Shown here: piece after piece, positions 36,809-50,320 of the stretch
How positions within the stretch are numbered: the first letter of the stretch is position 1
How the letters are laid out: every line of letters begins with the position of its first letter
NCBI RefSeq assembly: GCF_000001735.4
Contig: NC_003076.8
Coordinates: 22,633,835 to 22,697,834, forward strand
Direction: 5' to 3'
Length of the DNA: 64,000 nt
Origin: Arabidopsis thaliana
Lineage: Eukaryota > Streptophyta > Magnoliopsida > Brassicales > Brassicaceae
The notes under the pieces: model-generated
Told to the model about the DNA's origin: nothing
Databases searched by the model: none
What the model saw: the letters and a program-made list of their open reading frames with translations, nothing else
Program-made: the position numbers and the translations under genes

Positions 36809-38180
36809 ACCCGGTTACTGGATTTGTTCGGTATAATAACTGTCGGTTTTGTTATTTGTTTGTTTCTTCTACTTCTTCTTTTGACATTGTTCAATAATTT
36901 TTATCGAAAAAGACATTGGTCTGTATTACTAAACCGCTTGAAATCGGCTTAACCCGATTCAAGGTAAACTTTTATCTAATTTTCACCAATTTGATTCAAA
37001 TTTAAGCATTTATTACATACACATTTTATATGCTTCAAAAATACTTGAAATGAATTTTTCTGTCTACATTTTATATAAAGAAAATATAAAATAATTTTAC
37101 GAAGTCAGAAATAATACGCAATATAATATATTTTTGCAAATTTATATATATTGTAAACGTTTTGATGATCACATTATTTTTAAAATTTCTGAAGATATAA
37201 TTGAACTTATCATTTCGGGAGGTTCGATTTTATATGTTACTTGTCAAAAATTTAAAATTTGACAATAGAAAAAAATGGCTATATCACATATTATCTTTGA
37301 TTTTGTATGATTATTTTGCATTTAACATCGTAAAAAATGTACTAATTTGAAGATTTTTTGAAAACTTAAATTCTCCAATAGCACAATAGATCATATATTC
37401 TATGGGTGAATGTGAAATTCAAATTTATGTCCGGTTCAATTCAGCTCGAGTTTTACTTAACCGGAACGAAAATCAAATCGAACCGTATTTTGAAGAATAA
37501 AACGACGACGATTTGAGCAGATTTTTCAGGATTTAATTTGTAATAATGCAAAAAGATTGAGTTTTTGTTGTTTGTTGAGATATTTAAAAAGATTCTTCAG
37601 GTTTTAATTTGTTTTCCAACTCTCTCCTCTGCTTTACAACAAATCGTCTCCGTCTTCCTCGCTCAGCTTCAACAACCAGAGCCGACTTGAGATTGAGAAT
37701 CAACGTAATCGGTAAATTTTCGTATACGCAAATCCATTCTACTCATTTTGAGTTCACTTACATATCAAGATTCTTCTATCTCTGTTGAATCTGCGATTCA
37801 CGAATCCATTAGGACGATTTTTGGGGATCTAGATCGGGTTTTGTTTCTCAGAACCTGTAATTGATTGTGTAATCCTTGAGTTCATTAATGTATAAATTCA
37901 AATTTCCCAATTTGGGTTTGTTTCTGATGGATTTTATTAATTTTGTGTGTCCATAAATTGTGATGTTTAAGATTAAAATTTGGTTAATGAGCTTTGATTA
38001 AGTCTTTAGATTCTCCATTAATTTTCTTATCTTCTTCAATATTGTATATATTATGTGGACATAACTGAATCATCTGAATAGTAAAATCATGATAATGACT
38101 TCAGTTTCTAAGCAATGTTTGTGTTGCCTATATTGACTGACTTATTTAGATTACTCTGAATTTTGCAACTTGTGTTACAG
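36809..38180. other. intergenic, then CBL2 promoter and first leader exon
   Basis: AT-rich to about 37600. A CT-rich probable first leader exon of CBL2 follows (about 37620-37711, donor CG|GTAAAT), with a leader intron to the acceptor TTACAG at 38180. No other gene. Confidence 0.55.
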
Positions 38181-38226
38181 ATACTCTCGCAAAGTCTCAT
38201 CCTTTCTCAGCAAAAAACACTAGGAA

Positions 38227-38334
38227 ATGGTTGAAAGGTACAGTGTTCTTCATATGCTTGCTTCTGTAGAGCTGTTTTTTGAAATTAGCAAAACAAGTTC
38301 ACAATGTTTTATATGCAGGCATGGAGAGTTTTGA
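38227..38334 (+). promoter_or_regulatory. uORF 1 in CBL2 leader, crosses a leader intron
   Basis: ATG at 38227. With the intron 38238-38318 removed it reads 8 codons (MVERHGEF) and stops at 38334. The 81-nt intron has no stop in this frame, so the unspliced form is a 35-codon uORF ending at the same stop. Confidence 0.5.
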
Positions 38335-38354
38335 TTTGCTGCTTAAGATATATC

Positions 38355-38371
<17 letters not shown>
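38321..38371 (+). promoter_or_regulatory. uORF 2, overlaps the CBL2 start codon
   Basis: ATG at 38321 opens 16 codons ending at TGA 38369-38371, in the +1 frame relative to CBL2 (start 38355). Ribosomes starting here pass the CBL2 ATG in the wrong frame. Confidence 0.6.
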
Positions 38372-39745
<1,374 letters not shown>

Positions 39746-40149
39746 AAAAGCAAAAGCAAAAGCAAGCAGCGGCAAGACATCATTGTATTGTTGAAGGTTG
39801 TTCTTTCGTTATGGTTCTTTATTTGTTACATTTCTAAATCTCTGAACTCATTTTATTTTTTATTGAGCTTTTTTTGTGAAGCAAAATTCTTCTTTTTAGT
39901 TTGGTTTTTGTCCTTTTTGATTTCGCTCGGTCTATCTGTAGATACAACTTTTGCATCTTGATGTTATGGTAATGTAAAGTTTTTCAGTTTATTTATTAAT
40001 CCAATTAAAAAGATTTGCTTCAATCTCTGTGTTTTGGTTATTAGAGTTAGCTTTTAATATTAATTCAATGGATTTCTAGATTGCAAGCAAAACTAGTCAT
40101 TTCATATGTGACTTGTAAGCAAAACTAGTCAAAACTGAGTGATGTCACC

Positions 40150-40330
40150 AGCCCTCCTAATGACGAGTTTTCCGAGATCAGCTCCACAAGAATCAACTTA
40201 CATGATGACAAAAAGTGGATCTTCGATGAGACGCCATTAGAGAGAAGAGGAGATGATCTTACCAACAAGGGTATACGAAAGCAGAGCTTCGGGGGATGGT
40301 TGAGAAGCAGAGACATGAATAATGTTCTTC
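40150..40330 (-). pseudogene. decayed gene fragment: promoter-proximal exon plus intron start
   Basis: On the minus strand a pyrimidine-rich leader is followed by an ATG at 40316 and 18 codons (MSLLLNHPPKLCFRIPLL), then a GTAAGATC donor at about 40262 and a CT-rich intron-like stretch containing ATGGCGTCTC. The intron side matches 2140-2200 (minus strand). No continuing coding exons were found, so this looks like a truncated copy. Parent unknown. Confidence 0.4.
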
Positions 40331-40545
40331 CAAAAAGAAGAAGAGGTGAGAAAAGGGAAAAAAAACCTAATTGAAGAATTAGCGATTTTCCCTCACCAAG
40401 AACCCTACATTAATACAAAAGGAAGTGACTTGCCAATCAAGTTTCCCATCCATTGTAGATGAGGGGAACATTGTGTTTGTAGTAAGGCAATGGAAGAATG
40501 ACTCATTTATGCTTCAATGACTTCCATGTTCTTTCTTGAGGAGAA

Positions 40546-42205
40546 GGAAGACCATTCTTCTTGTTTTGCTACACAAGACTGAAATAAGAAACCTCTTCTA
40601 AAAGTTCTTCACGCTCCATGTAGACTATCTCTTTCTCCAAGGAGCGCTTTTCATTTAGAAAAAGCAACTTTTACTCTTCATCTTATCTTCGGCCATACTA
40701 GACGCAAACTCAACTTCAAGATCAAACAGTGCTTCTAAAGCCAACTCAACTCAATAGCCATACTTCATGCCGTCTCTTCAGCTTTTTTATCTTTCAAAGG
40801 AATATTTCATTAATATGATTTAGTTTTTATTTTATATACATCATTTTGACATATATATTTTTGAAAATTAATTTTATGCTTTAAACCACAAAAAAGTTTA
40901 AGTTTGGACCTTTCACATTTAGGTTTCAATTATTGTCTACATGTTTTCATAACTATATTCACACAAATAACTAAAATCTCCTCATAGAAAAAAGATTAAT
41001 TGGTTTGAAAGAATAAAAAGAGTATAAAAGATTATTTTTCTATGGTTAAAAAATATGAGAGATTTGCCTTGGAAACGATAGTTAAAATTCAAAGAAACTA
41101 AGCTTGATATAACTACAAGTTTCGTACATAAAAATGTCGAAATTGTTAGATGTAATGAAGCCAACTTTAGCTTGAAGCCTCACCATGTAATGTTTTATCT
41201 CGCCGGAGAAAAAAAAATTCATTTATCGGTGAAATTAATTTATAAGACCAACTAAAACATCAAGCACATTAGATCTATTAATGATTGATTAATGTTAATG
41301 TGCTTTTAAAATTGAATAAAACACATGATCAATCATATTTTTAGCGTATAAAAAATAAATCATATAAACGAGATGGAAGACCATTCTTCTTGTTTTTCTT
41401 TACAAGACTGAAATAAGAAACTTCTTCTAAAAGTTCTTCACGCTCTATGTAGACTATCTCTTTCTCCAAGAAATATATACTACCAAACACTTTTCATTTT
41501 GAAAAAACAGTTTTTACTCTTCATCTTATCTTCAGCCATACTAGACACAAACTCAACTTCAAGATCAAATAATGCTTCTAAAAGCCAACTCAACCCAACA
41601 ACCATACTTCACGCACTCTCTTCAGCTTTTTTCTCTTTCAATAAGAATATTTCATTAATATGATTTAGTTTTTATTTTTTATACATTATTTTTTACATGA
41701 ATATTGTTTGAAAATCAATTTTATGCTTTAAACCACAAAAACTTTAAATTTGGACCTTTTACATTTGGGTTTCAATTATTGTCTACATGTTTTCATAACT
41801 ATGCTCACACAAATAACTAAAATCTCCTCATAGGAAAAGATTAATTGGTTTGAAAGAATAAAAAGAGTATAAAAGATTATTTTTTATGGTTAAAAAAATA
41901 TGAGAGATTTGCCTTGGAAACGATAGCTAAAATCCAAAGAAACTATGTTTGATTTAACTTCGAGCTTCGATCACAGAAATGTCGAAATTGTTAGATGTAA
42001 TGAAGCTAACTTTAGTTTGAAGCATCACCATGTAATGTTTTATCTGGTCGGAGAGAATTTGTTTTTGTTTATCGGGGAAATTAATTTATAAGACCAACTA
42101 AAACATCAAGCTCATTCGATCTATTAATGATTGATTGATGTTAATGTGCTTTTAAAGTTGAATTAAACACATGATAATCATATTTTTAGCGATTTAAATA
42201 TAAAT
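40546..42205. repeat. tandem direct duplication, two copies of about 829 bp
   Basis: Copy 1 starts at 40546 and copy 2 at 41375, both with GGAAGACCATTCTTCTTGTT. They stay collinear through CATCTTATCTTC-GCCATACTAG, ATTAATATGATTTAG, TTGTCTACATGTTTTCATAA, AATCTCCTCATAG, TGTCGAAATTGTTAG and CATATTTTTAGCG. Identity is high (roughly 90% by eye) with small indels. On the minus strand parts read as a charged, coiled-coil-like coding remnant with stops in both copies. Confidence 0.9.
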
Positions 42206-42830
42206 CATATGTAAATAATTAATGAGAACTAATGATAATTGTTTTAAACAATTTATAGTCTTCAACATAAATATTAACTAAAAATGCTATTTAAAACAAC
42301 TTTGTAGAAACTCTACAATAAAACAATTAATTCTCTTGTTTATTGTAAGGAAGAAAAATAATAGATTATAACTCTAAACTATATAAAATTAAAAAAAATT
42401 AGAAAAAACTACAAAAATTAGTATTTTAATTATTAAAATTCAAAAATAATTTCAACAAAATATCATGTAATAACATGTAAACTAGGTAAATACTTGTCTG
42501 TTGCACGGCAATATGCCATCACAGTTGTTTGTTATAGTTAATTTGGCTATTTCAAGCTATCATATATTAATATATTACGTAAGATGAGTATTTGTAAAGT
42601 TTTAAATTTATGGTTTATTTTGGAAAATTTTATCAACTGTGTATAGATAAACGTATACAACATTATATTATAATAGAATTCTATCATTACATATATTTTA
42701 ATCATCTTATATATAGTTGTTTGTTACATATAGATAATTGTATATTTTCTATGGTACAGTATAATATAATTTGTATGTGTGTCAATCTTAGGTCCATGTG
42801 CCAAGAAATTGTTCTATATTATGTAACCAG

Positions 42831-42846
42831 GGGCGGAGGCAGTTAT
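42831..42846. mobile_element. possible hAT-type transposon end (CAGGGGCGGAGGCA)
   Basis: CAGGGGCGGAGGCAG is typical of one terminus of plant hAT-superfamily elements. It is followed by a GGGGGGTCAACTGACCCCC palindrome-like stretch. The expected reverse-complement end was not found within the next kilobase, so the element is truncated or the match is chance. Confidence 0.35.
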
Positions 42847-43539
42847 ATAGGAGGGGGGTCAACTGACCCCCATGACATTTATAAAAAAACTTTTTTAAAG
42901 TTTATTCGATAAATCATTTGGCTTCAAATCTCTAATATGACCCCCATGCGTTGAGATGAAATCTCCTCTTTGCACCCTACGTCGTATTTTTTTTCTCTTT
43001 AATTCATTTAATGTTTTTACGATTTCATTATAATTACAAATTTTGTATCTGCATCTGATTCAATTAACCTGGAATTTGCATCTTTTTGCCAATTATTGTT
43101 TCAATTTTCTTATAATTATTTTATATATGGCTTTAAATTAAAAATAATATGGCTTAAGAAGCATAAATTAATCAATATACTAAAGAGATATTGAGAAAAT
43201 AAGTTATATATATTTCATAAAAGTTTTTTTCTTACTATTATTTTTGATTAGTTTCAAAAATAGAAAACGATGAAAATGCTGAAGTTACATGTATATCTTT
43301 TACAAAAAAATAACTATATTATTTTCAAAACAACTATAATTAGTGGGGTTTATAGCAATAATGATATGTTTCTTAGCTTTCTTTTATTAAAAACATGTAA
43401 TAGCAAAAATAATTTTTAAAAAGATCAGCAATAAAATTTATTTTAGTTAAATAAACACTAATATTGTTATATACTTACATTAATATATGACCACTGTATG
43501 TAACGGTTTTGTGTGAGATATGATTAGCGTAATTCTGGT

Positions 43540-43665
43540 TAGCAAAATATGGTCATAACTAAGTTATATGACCTGACAAAAAATCAGCTTGGATTTGCTA
43601 GAAACAGAGTTCCTTTCGCATAAAAAAATCTTTTTCATAAAACCGAGTTCAGAGAAAAAGCTTCA
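43540..43665 (-). other. HSP90 shared 3' UTR block (HSP90.4 copy)
   Basis: On the sense (minus) strand: TCTCTGAACTCGGTTTTATG, then AAAGATT, TTATGC, AAATCCAAGCTGATTTT, TGTCAGG and AACTTAGTTATGA. The same ordered motifs occur after the other two HSP90 genes. Confidence 0.75.
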
Positions 43666-43767
43666 AGATAAGAAAGAAACTACAGCAGAAAAAAATTCTC
43701 AAAGATATGTAAAACGATAGAACCAAAACTCTTAACACCGCTAATATTAGTCGACTTTGTGCAATAT

Positions 43768-46233
43768 TTAGTCGACTTCCTCCATCTTGCTACCTTCAGC
43801 ATCAGCATCATCTTCAAGCGGAGGCATCTCAGCATCAGCTTCAACGGCATCATCCTCTTCAATGCTCAATCCAAGCTTCAACATCCTGTGGATTCTGCTT
43901 CCAAAAGTGTTGGGCTCATCAAGGCTGAAACCAGAGGTGAGAAGAGCGGTCTCAAAGAGAAGAAGCACAAGATCCTTCACAGACTTATCGTTCTTGTCCG
44001 CTTCAGCTCTCTTTCTCAGCTCATCCATGATCGAGTTCTCTGGGTTAATTTCCATTGTCTTCTTGCTTGACATGTAACCACCCGTGTTGCTATCCTTCAA
44101 AGCTTGAGCTTTCATGATCCTCTCCATGTTTGCAGTCCAGCCATACTCGCCTGTTACTAGACAGCAAGGTGAGTCCACCACACGGTCAGAGACGATAACC
44201 TTCTCGACCTTGTCTCCCAAAACGTCCTTAATCACTTTGCAGAGTCCCTCAAACTTCTCCTTGAGCTCTTCTTTCTTCTTCTTCTCGTCATCAGTCTCTT
44301 CCAGCTTCAGACCTTCCTTGGTTGCAGAGACAAGCTTCTTTCCCTCGAATTCCTTGAGCTGACCAATAGCATACTCATCAATAGCGTCAACCATGTAGAG
44401 GACTTCGTAACCCTTCTTCTTGAGCTTCTCTAGGAAGGGAGAGTTCTCCACGGCCTTTTTGCTCTCACCGGTGATGTAGAAGATCTCGTTCTGACCTTCC
44501 TTCATCCTTGTCACGTAGTCCTTGAGACTGGTCAATTCATCACCGCTCTTGGTTGAGTGGTAACGGAGCAACTCAGCAATCTTGGTTCTGTTTTGGGAGT
44601 CCTCGTGGATGCCGAGCTTCAGGTTTTTAGAGAAAGCCTCATAGAACTTGTTGTAGTCCTCCTTGTTCTCGGCAATCTCAAAGAAGAGCTCAAGACACTT
44701 CTTCACAAGGTTCTTGCGGATGACCTTGAGGATCTTGTTCTGCTGCAATGTTTCTCTTGAGATGTTGAGAGGAAGATCTTCAGAGTCAACGATACCCTTG
44801 ACAAACCCAAGGTAATCAGGGATGATGTCTTCACAGTTGTCCATGATGAAGACACGACGGACATAGAGCTTGATGTTGTTGGGCTTCTTCTTAGTGTCAA
44901 AGAGATCGAAAGGAGCTCTCTTGGGAACAAAGAGGATAGCTTTGAACTCAAGCTGTCCTTCAACAGAGAAATGCTTCACAGCCAAATGCTCCTCCCAATC
45001 ATTGCTCAAACTCTTGTAGAAAGCAGCGTACTCCTCCTTGTTGATCTCCTCTGGCTTCCTCATCCAGATAGGCTTCTGTTTGTTCACCAAATCCCACTCA
45101 TGAGTAACCTCCTTAATCTTCTTCTTTTTCTTCTCCTCCTTTTCTTTCTCCTCATCAATTTCCTCAACCTTGCCTTCCTCATCCTTCTTCTCTTCCTCCT
45201 CTTCATCATCAGAGATCTCCTTCTCAATGGTCTTCTCAATCCAGAGAGAGATTGGGTAGCTGATGAACTCAGAGTGCTTCTTCACCAAATCCTTAAGCCT
45301 TCGCTCCTCAATGTACTCCATCTGGTCTTCCTTGAGGTAAAGGATCATCTTTGTTCCTCTACCAAGAGCCTCACCAGAGGTGTCTCTGGTCACCGTGAAA
45401 GATCCACCGGCCTGAGACTCCCACACATACTGCTCATCGTCGTTGTGCTTGGTAGTAACAACAACCTTGTCAGCAACCAAGTAAGCAGAGTAGAAACCAA
45501 CACCAAATTGACCAATCATGCTAACATCAGCTCCAGCAGCCAATGCCTCCATGAACTCCTTGGTACCAGACCTTGCAATTGTTCCAAGGTTGTTCACCAA
45601 ATCTGTACAATAGAACAAACACGAATCAGCAAACACAAATCAAACACATAGATAATGGTTTTGAATGAAATCAAGTACAACTTGCTTTTGAATGAAATCA
45701 ATTACGTACCAGCCTTGGTCATCCCAATACCACTATCGATAATGGTCAAGGTGTTGTTAGTCTTGTCCGGAATGATATGAATGAAAAGCTCAGGCTGACC
45801 ATCGAGCTTGCTCTTATCCGTCAAGGACTCGAACCTAATCTTGTCCAAAGCCTGTTTCACCAGAATAAAAAGCTCAATCATAAGTAACAAAATACACACA
45901 ACATATATACAATCAAAAACTAAGTAATCTAACAAATTTGAACATGAAAAGGTTCCATCAATTAACAAACGAAAATCTCAAATCGAAAAGAACACTAAAC
46001 CCTAATAAAACCTAAATCTACACATAGATCCGTCAAATCAATCGAAGGAGATACACAAACACATTAAGCTTAAAGATAAACATAGAAAGACAGAGAGGGA
46101 GAGATCGTACATCGGAGGAGTTACTGATGAGTTCACGGAGGAAGATCTCCTTGTTGGAGTAAAAGGTATTGATGATGAGGGAAAGCAACTGGTTGATCTC
46201 AGCTTGGAAAGCAAAGGTCTCTGCGTCCGCCAT
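43768..46233 (-). CDS. HSP90.4: cytosolic HSP90.4 / HSP81.4 molecular chaperone (699 aa)
   Basis: Three exons on the minus strand: 46233-46111, 45851-45710, 45602-43768, in phase, 699 aa. Exon 1 encodes the start of the GHKL ATPase domain with Glu34 and Asn38 ([13 protein letters not shown]). Exon 2 ends with Asp80 in DSGIGMTKA, which contacts adenine. [17 protein letters not shown] is in exon 3, followed by the charged linker (Glu/Lys runs), the middle domain with [13 protein letters not shown] and the dimerisation domain. The protein ends MEEVD, the TPR co-chaperone docking motif that marks cytosolic HSP90. It matches At5g56000. It folds and stabilises kinases, receptors and NLR immune proteins with co-chaperones. 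It is divergent from HSP90.3. Differences from its neighbours include Asp for Glu in IIPDYLGF. Its promoter lacks the HSE-like triplet seen in the other two. Confidence 0.97.
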
Positions 46234-47396
46234 TATCGTTGATCGGGAAAAAAATCTAAGAATTAGGGTTTATGTGAATCAAAAAGCAAATTCTTAAGAG
46301 AAGCAGAGAAGTATTGATGGTTTGATTAAGGGGGAAAAGTGTGTAATATATAGGGGATGTGGAAACAGACGTCATAATATAATGGAAATTGTAAAATATA
46401 AAAATTGTCATAATATTTTACTTTCCTTTTTTTTGGAACAAGTGCTACTTACTTTTTTTTTTTTTTTTTTTGTTAAATTTTTCTATTAGCTAAACTAATC
46501 AATAAAAACAATGTTTTTCTCCATATACAAAATTCGATTTTGTTATGGATTTGAATTTACAAGTTCCCATTCATTCTAGTTTATCTATGTTTAGATTTTT
46601 TTAGATCGGTCCTAGTTTTGGGTTATTTTTTGAAATCGATAAAGTTAATCCCTTAGTTTCAAGATATCTCAAAATTTTATTTCAAATTTTAGTTATGTAT
46701 TTAATTTATAACAACAAGATAAATAGTTGTGTTAAAAAAAAAAAAAAAGTTTTAATCAATTCTGAAGTTAAAAAAAAAAAATCAATTTTTTCTCCCCACA
46801 AACCCCACGCTTTTTAGAGAATATGTGTTTCTTTTTGTTATTGTTTTAATTTATTTATTTTACAACTTTCAATATTATTATTTAATTATTGATTTTTTTG
46901 AAACTTTATTAAAAGATACACATACCAATCTGTAAACAGGAAAAAAAAAGTTGTAAGCAAAAAATAAAATTATTGCTTTGTTTTTAAAATAGTAAATTAT
47001 CATCAATAAAATAAAATAGTAAATTACAAAATTAACAAAAAAGGAAACTAAAACCTGTTACAAAAAAGTAGTAAATTACACCTGTTCTGCAAAATAAAAA
47101 GGGAGTAGAATTAAATCTGACTGTTTTTTATAAATAGTAAATTATCATCAACCAATAAAATAAAATAGTAAATTACAAAATTTAACCAAAAAAAAAAAGA
47201 AGTAAACTAAAACCTGTTACAAAAAGTAGTAAATTACACCTGTTCTCCAAAATAAAATAAAAGGGAATAAAATTTTAAAAAATTTAATAAAGTTTTGTAT
47301 TTTTCTACCAAAAAATAGTTTTGTATTTTGTAATTTCCATTTAATTATATTGCAGATTATGTGGACCTGAAAAGCAAATTAACATAAATCAAATAG
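46234..47396. other. divergent HSP90.4/HSP90.3 intergenic region
   Basis: The left end is the HSP90.4 leader, with AAACCCTAA telo-box-like sequence at about 46264-46272 and a TATA-like stretch at about 46345-46352 (minus-strand sense TATATATT). The middle is very A/T-rich with long A and T runs and the 145-bp tandem duplication. Confidence 0.6.
46987..47275. repeat. tandem duplication, period about 145 bp
   Basis: Copies start at 46987 and 47132 with AAATAGTAAATTATCATCAA. Both continue with AATAAAATAAAATAGTAAAT, AAACTAAAACCTGTTAC, AGTAGTAAATTACACCTGTT and CAAAATAAAA. Between copies there are small indels in A runs. Confidence 0.88.
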
Positions 47397-47448
47397 GAAG
47401 GATCTAGAAACCCTTATAGGTTCCCAGTCCCCACACCACTATATATAA
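47397..47448 (+). promoter_or_regulatory. HSP90.3 promoter: HSE-like triplet and TATA box
   Basis: GAAggATCtaGAA (47397-47409) is an imperfect three-unit heat shock element (middle unit ATC for TTC). TATATAA lies at 47442-47448, about 128 bp before the ATG. The interval matches the HSP90.2 promoter closely. Confidence 0.65.
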
Positions 47449-47575
47449 TAACATCCTTCCCCAAAGTCTCGTATCAATCAACACTTCTCTGCTCTCTAAA
47501 GAAAATTTTGCTCTCTTTATCTCTCGATTTGATTCATAAACCCTAGCTCTTAGATTTTTTTTCCGATCAACGAGA

Positions 47576-50077
47576 ATGGCGGACGCAGAAACCTTTGCTT
47601 TCCAAGCTGAGATCAACCAGTTGCTCTCCCTCATCATCAATACCTTTTACTCTAACAAGGAGATCTTCCTTCGTGAACTCATCAGTAACTCTTCTGATGT
47701 ACGATCTCTATCTCTCTACACCTTATTTTATACTTGTCTGTCTCGTTTGATTGATCTGGCTGTTCGATCTGTAGATTTAGGATTGATTAGGGTTTAGTGT
47801 TCTAGCCGATTTTAGAATTTTGGTTGGTAATTGAAGTTGCGAAGCTGTTTGTGTTCAAATCTGTTGATTAGTTTTAGTGTTGATACCAACGATTAAGCAG
47901 ACTCTTGTTAGATTTACAAAGTTTGCTTATATGTAATTTGTATATACGTTCTGTGTATTGGTTGGTTACTTACGATTGTGATTTTACTCTGGTGAAAACA
48001 GGCTTTGGACAAGATTAGGTTTGAGTCCTTGACAGACAAGAGCAAGCTCGATGGTCAGCCAGAGCTCTTCATTCACATCATTCCCGACAAGACTAACAAC
48101 ACCTTGACGATTATCGATAGTGGTATTGGGATGACCAAGGCTGGTACGTAATTGATTTCAGTCAAAAGCAATTTGTATTGGTTTTCGTTGATTATTTATG
48201 TGTTTGGTGTGTTGGCTAATACGTTTTTGTTTTATTTTTCAGATCTGGTGAACAACCTTGGAACAATTGCAAGATCTGGAACCAAAGAATTCATGGAGGC
48301 GTTGGCTGCTGGAGCTGATGTTAGCATGATTGGACAGTTTGGTGTTGGTTTCTACTCTGCTTACTTGGTTGCTGACAAGGTTGTTGTTACTACCAAGCAC
48401 AATGACGATGAGCAGTACGTGTGGGAGTCTCAGGCCGGTGGATCTTTCACCGTCACCAGAGACACCTCTGGTGAGGCTCTTGGTAGAGGAACTAAGATGG
48501 TCCTTTACCTCAAGGAAGACCAGATGGAGTACATTGAGGAGCGAAGGCTTAAGGATTTGGTGAAGAAGCACTCTGAGTTCATCAGCTACCCAATCTCTCT
48601 CTGGATTGAGAAGACCATTGAGAAGGAGATCTCTGATGATGAAGAGGAGGAAGAGAAGAAGGATGAGGAAGGCAAGGTTGAGGAAGTTGATGAGGAGAAA
48701 GAAAAGGAGGAGAAGAAAAAGAAGAAGATTAAGGAGGTTTCTCATGAGTGGGATTTGGTGAACAAGCAGAAACCGATTTGGATGAGGAAGCCAGAGGAGA
48801 TCAACAAGGAGGAGTACGCTGCTTTCTACAAGAGTTTGAGCAATGACTGGGAAGAGCATTTGGCTGTGAAGCATTTCTCAGTTGAAGGACAGCTTGAGTT
48901 CAAAGCTATCCTCTTTGTTCCCAAGAGAGCTCCTTTTGATCTCTTTGACACTAAGAAGAAGCCCAACAACATCAAGCTCTATGTCCGTCGTGTCTTCATC
49001 ATGGACAACTGTGAAGACATCATTCCTGAGTACCTTGGGTTTGTCAAGGGTATTGTTGACTCTGAAGATCTTCCTCTCAACATCTCAAGAGAAACATTGC
49101 AGCAGAACAAGATCCTCAAGGTCATCCGCAAGAACCTTGTGAAGAAGTGTCTTGAGCTCTTCTTTGAGATTGCTGAGAACAAGGAGGACTACAACAAGTT
49201 CTATGAGGCTTTCTCTAAGAACCTGAAGCTCGGTATCCATGAGGACTCCCAAAACAGAACCAAGATTGCTGAGTTGCTCCGTTACCACTCAACCAAGAGC
49301 GGTGATGAATTGACCAGTCTCAAGGACTACGTGACAAGGATGAAGGAAGGTCAGAACGATATCTTCTATATCACTGGTGAGAGCAAGAAGGCTGTTGAGA
49401 ACTCTCCATTCCTTGAGAAGCTCAAGAAGAAGGGTATTGAAGTTCTCTACATGGTTGACGCTATCGATGAGTATGCTATTGGTCAGCTCAAGGAATTCGA
49501 AGGAAAGAAGCTTGTCTCTGCAACCAAGGAAGGTCTGAAACTGGATGAGACTGAAGACGAGAAGAAGAAGAAAGAAGAGCTCAAGGAGAAGTTTGAGGGA
49601 CTCTGCAAAGTGATCAAGGACGTTTTGGGAGACAAGGTTGAGAAGGTTATCGTCTCTGACCGTGTTGTGGACTCACCCTGCTGTCTTGTAACAGGCGAGT
49701 ATGGCTGGACTGCAAACATGGAGAGGATCATGAAAGCTCAAGCCTTGAGAGACAGCAGCATGGGTGGCTACATGTCGAGCAAGAAGACAATGGAGATTAA
49801 CCCAGAGAACTCCATCATGGATGAGCTGAGAAAGAGAGCTGATGCAGACAAGAACGACAAGTCTGTGAAGGACCTTGTACTTCTTCTCTTTGAGACCGCT
49901 CTTCTCACTTCTGGTTTCAGCCTCGATGAGCCCAACACTTTCGGGAGCAGGATTCACAGGATGTTGAAGCTTGGATTGAGCATTGATGACGATGATGTTG
50001 TTGAAGCCGATGCTGACATGCCTCCACTTGAAGATGATGCCGATGCTGAAGGTAGCAAGATGGAGGAAGTTGACTAA
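47576..50077 (+). CDS. HSP90.3: cytosolic HSP90.3 / HSP81-3 molecular chaperone (699 aa)
   Basis: Three exons: 47576-47698, 48002-48143, 48243-50077, in phase, 699 aa. Intron positions are identical to those of HSP90.4 and HSP90.2. It contains the same landmarks as the other copies: Glu34/Asn38, Asp80, GQFGVGF, the acidic/lysine linker ([15 protein letters not shown]...[10 protein letters not shown]), the middle-domain Arg in [13 protein letters not shown] and a C-terminal MEEVD. It matches At5g56010. It differs from HSP90.2 at only a few residues, such as MEYIEE versus LEYLEE in exon 3, SSMGGY versus SSMAGY, and DDVVEADAD versus DDAVEADAE near the end. The leader carries a telo-box-like AAACCCTAG. 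Constitutive or mildly heat-inducible expression is known for these cytosolic isoforms. Confidence 0.97.
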
Positions 50078-50214
50078 ATTATCACACACAGTCGACTTAA
50101 TCATTAGGGGTGTTGAGACATTGGTTATCTTTTTATCTTTTTTTTTTATGTTTTCGTTTGAACTAATATTTTGGAACTATTTTCTGGAGTTTATTTCTTC
50201 TATCGCTTGTTTTC

Positions 50215-50320
50215 GTGAAGATTTTTTCTCTGAATTCGGTTTGATGACAAAGGTTCTCTTATGCACAATCTTGCAAATCCAAGCTTATTTTGGTTATGTA
50301 GCCTATAACTAAGTTATTAG
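50215..50320 (+). other. HSP90 shared 3' UTR block (HSP90.3 copy)
   Basis: GTGAAGATTTTTTCTCTGAA, TTCGGTTTGATGACAAAGGT, TTATGC, AAATCCAAGCTTATTTTGG and AACTAAGTTAT. This is the most diverged of the three copies. Confidence 0.7.

Larger units (their letters stand above)
39746..43540. other. 3.8-kb intergenic stretch rich in repeats and relics
   Basis: No intact gene. It contains the 3' UTR of CBL2, a decayed gene fragment (40150-40330), a 0.83-kb tandem duplication (40546-42205), a possible hAT-type end (42831-42846) and AT-rich sequence up to the HSP90.4 3' UTR. Confidence 0.65.
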
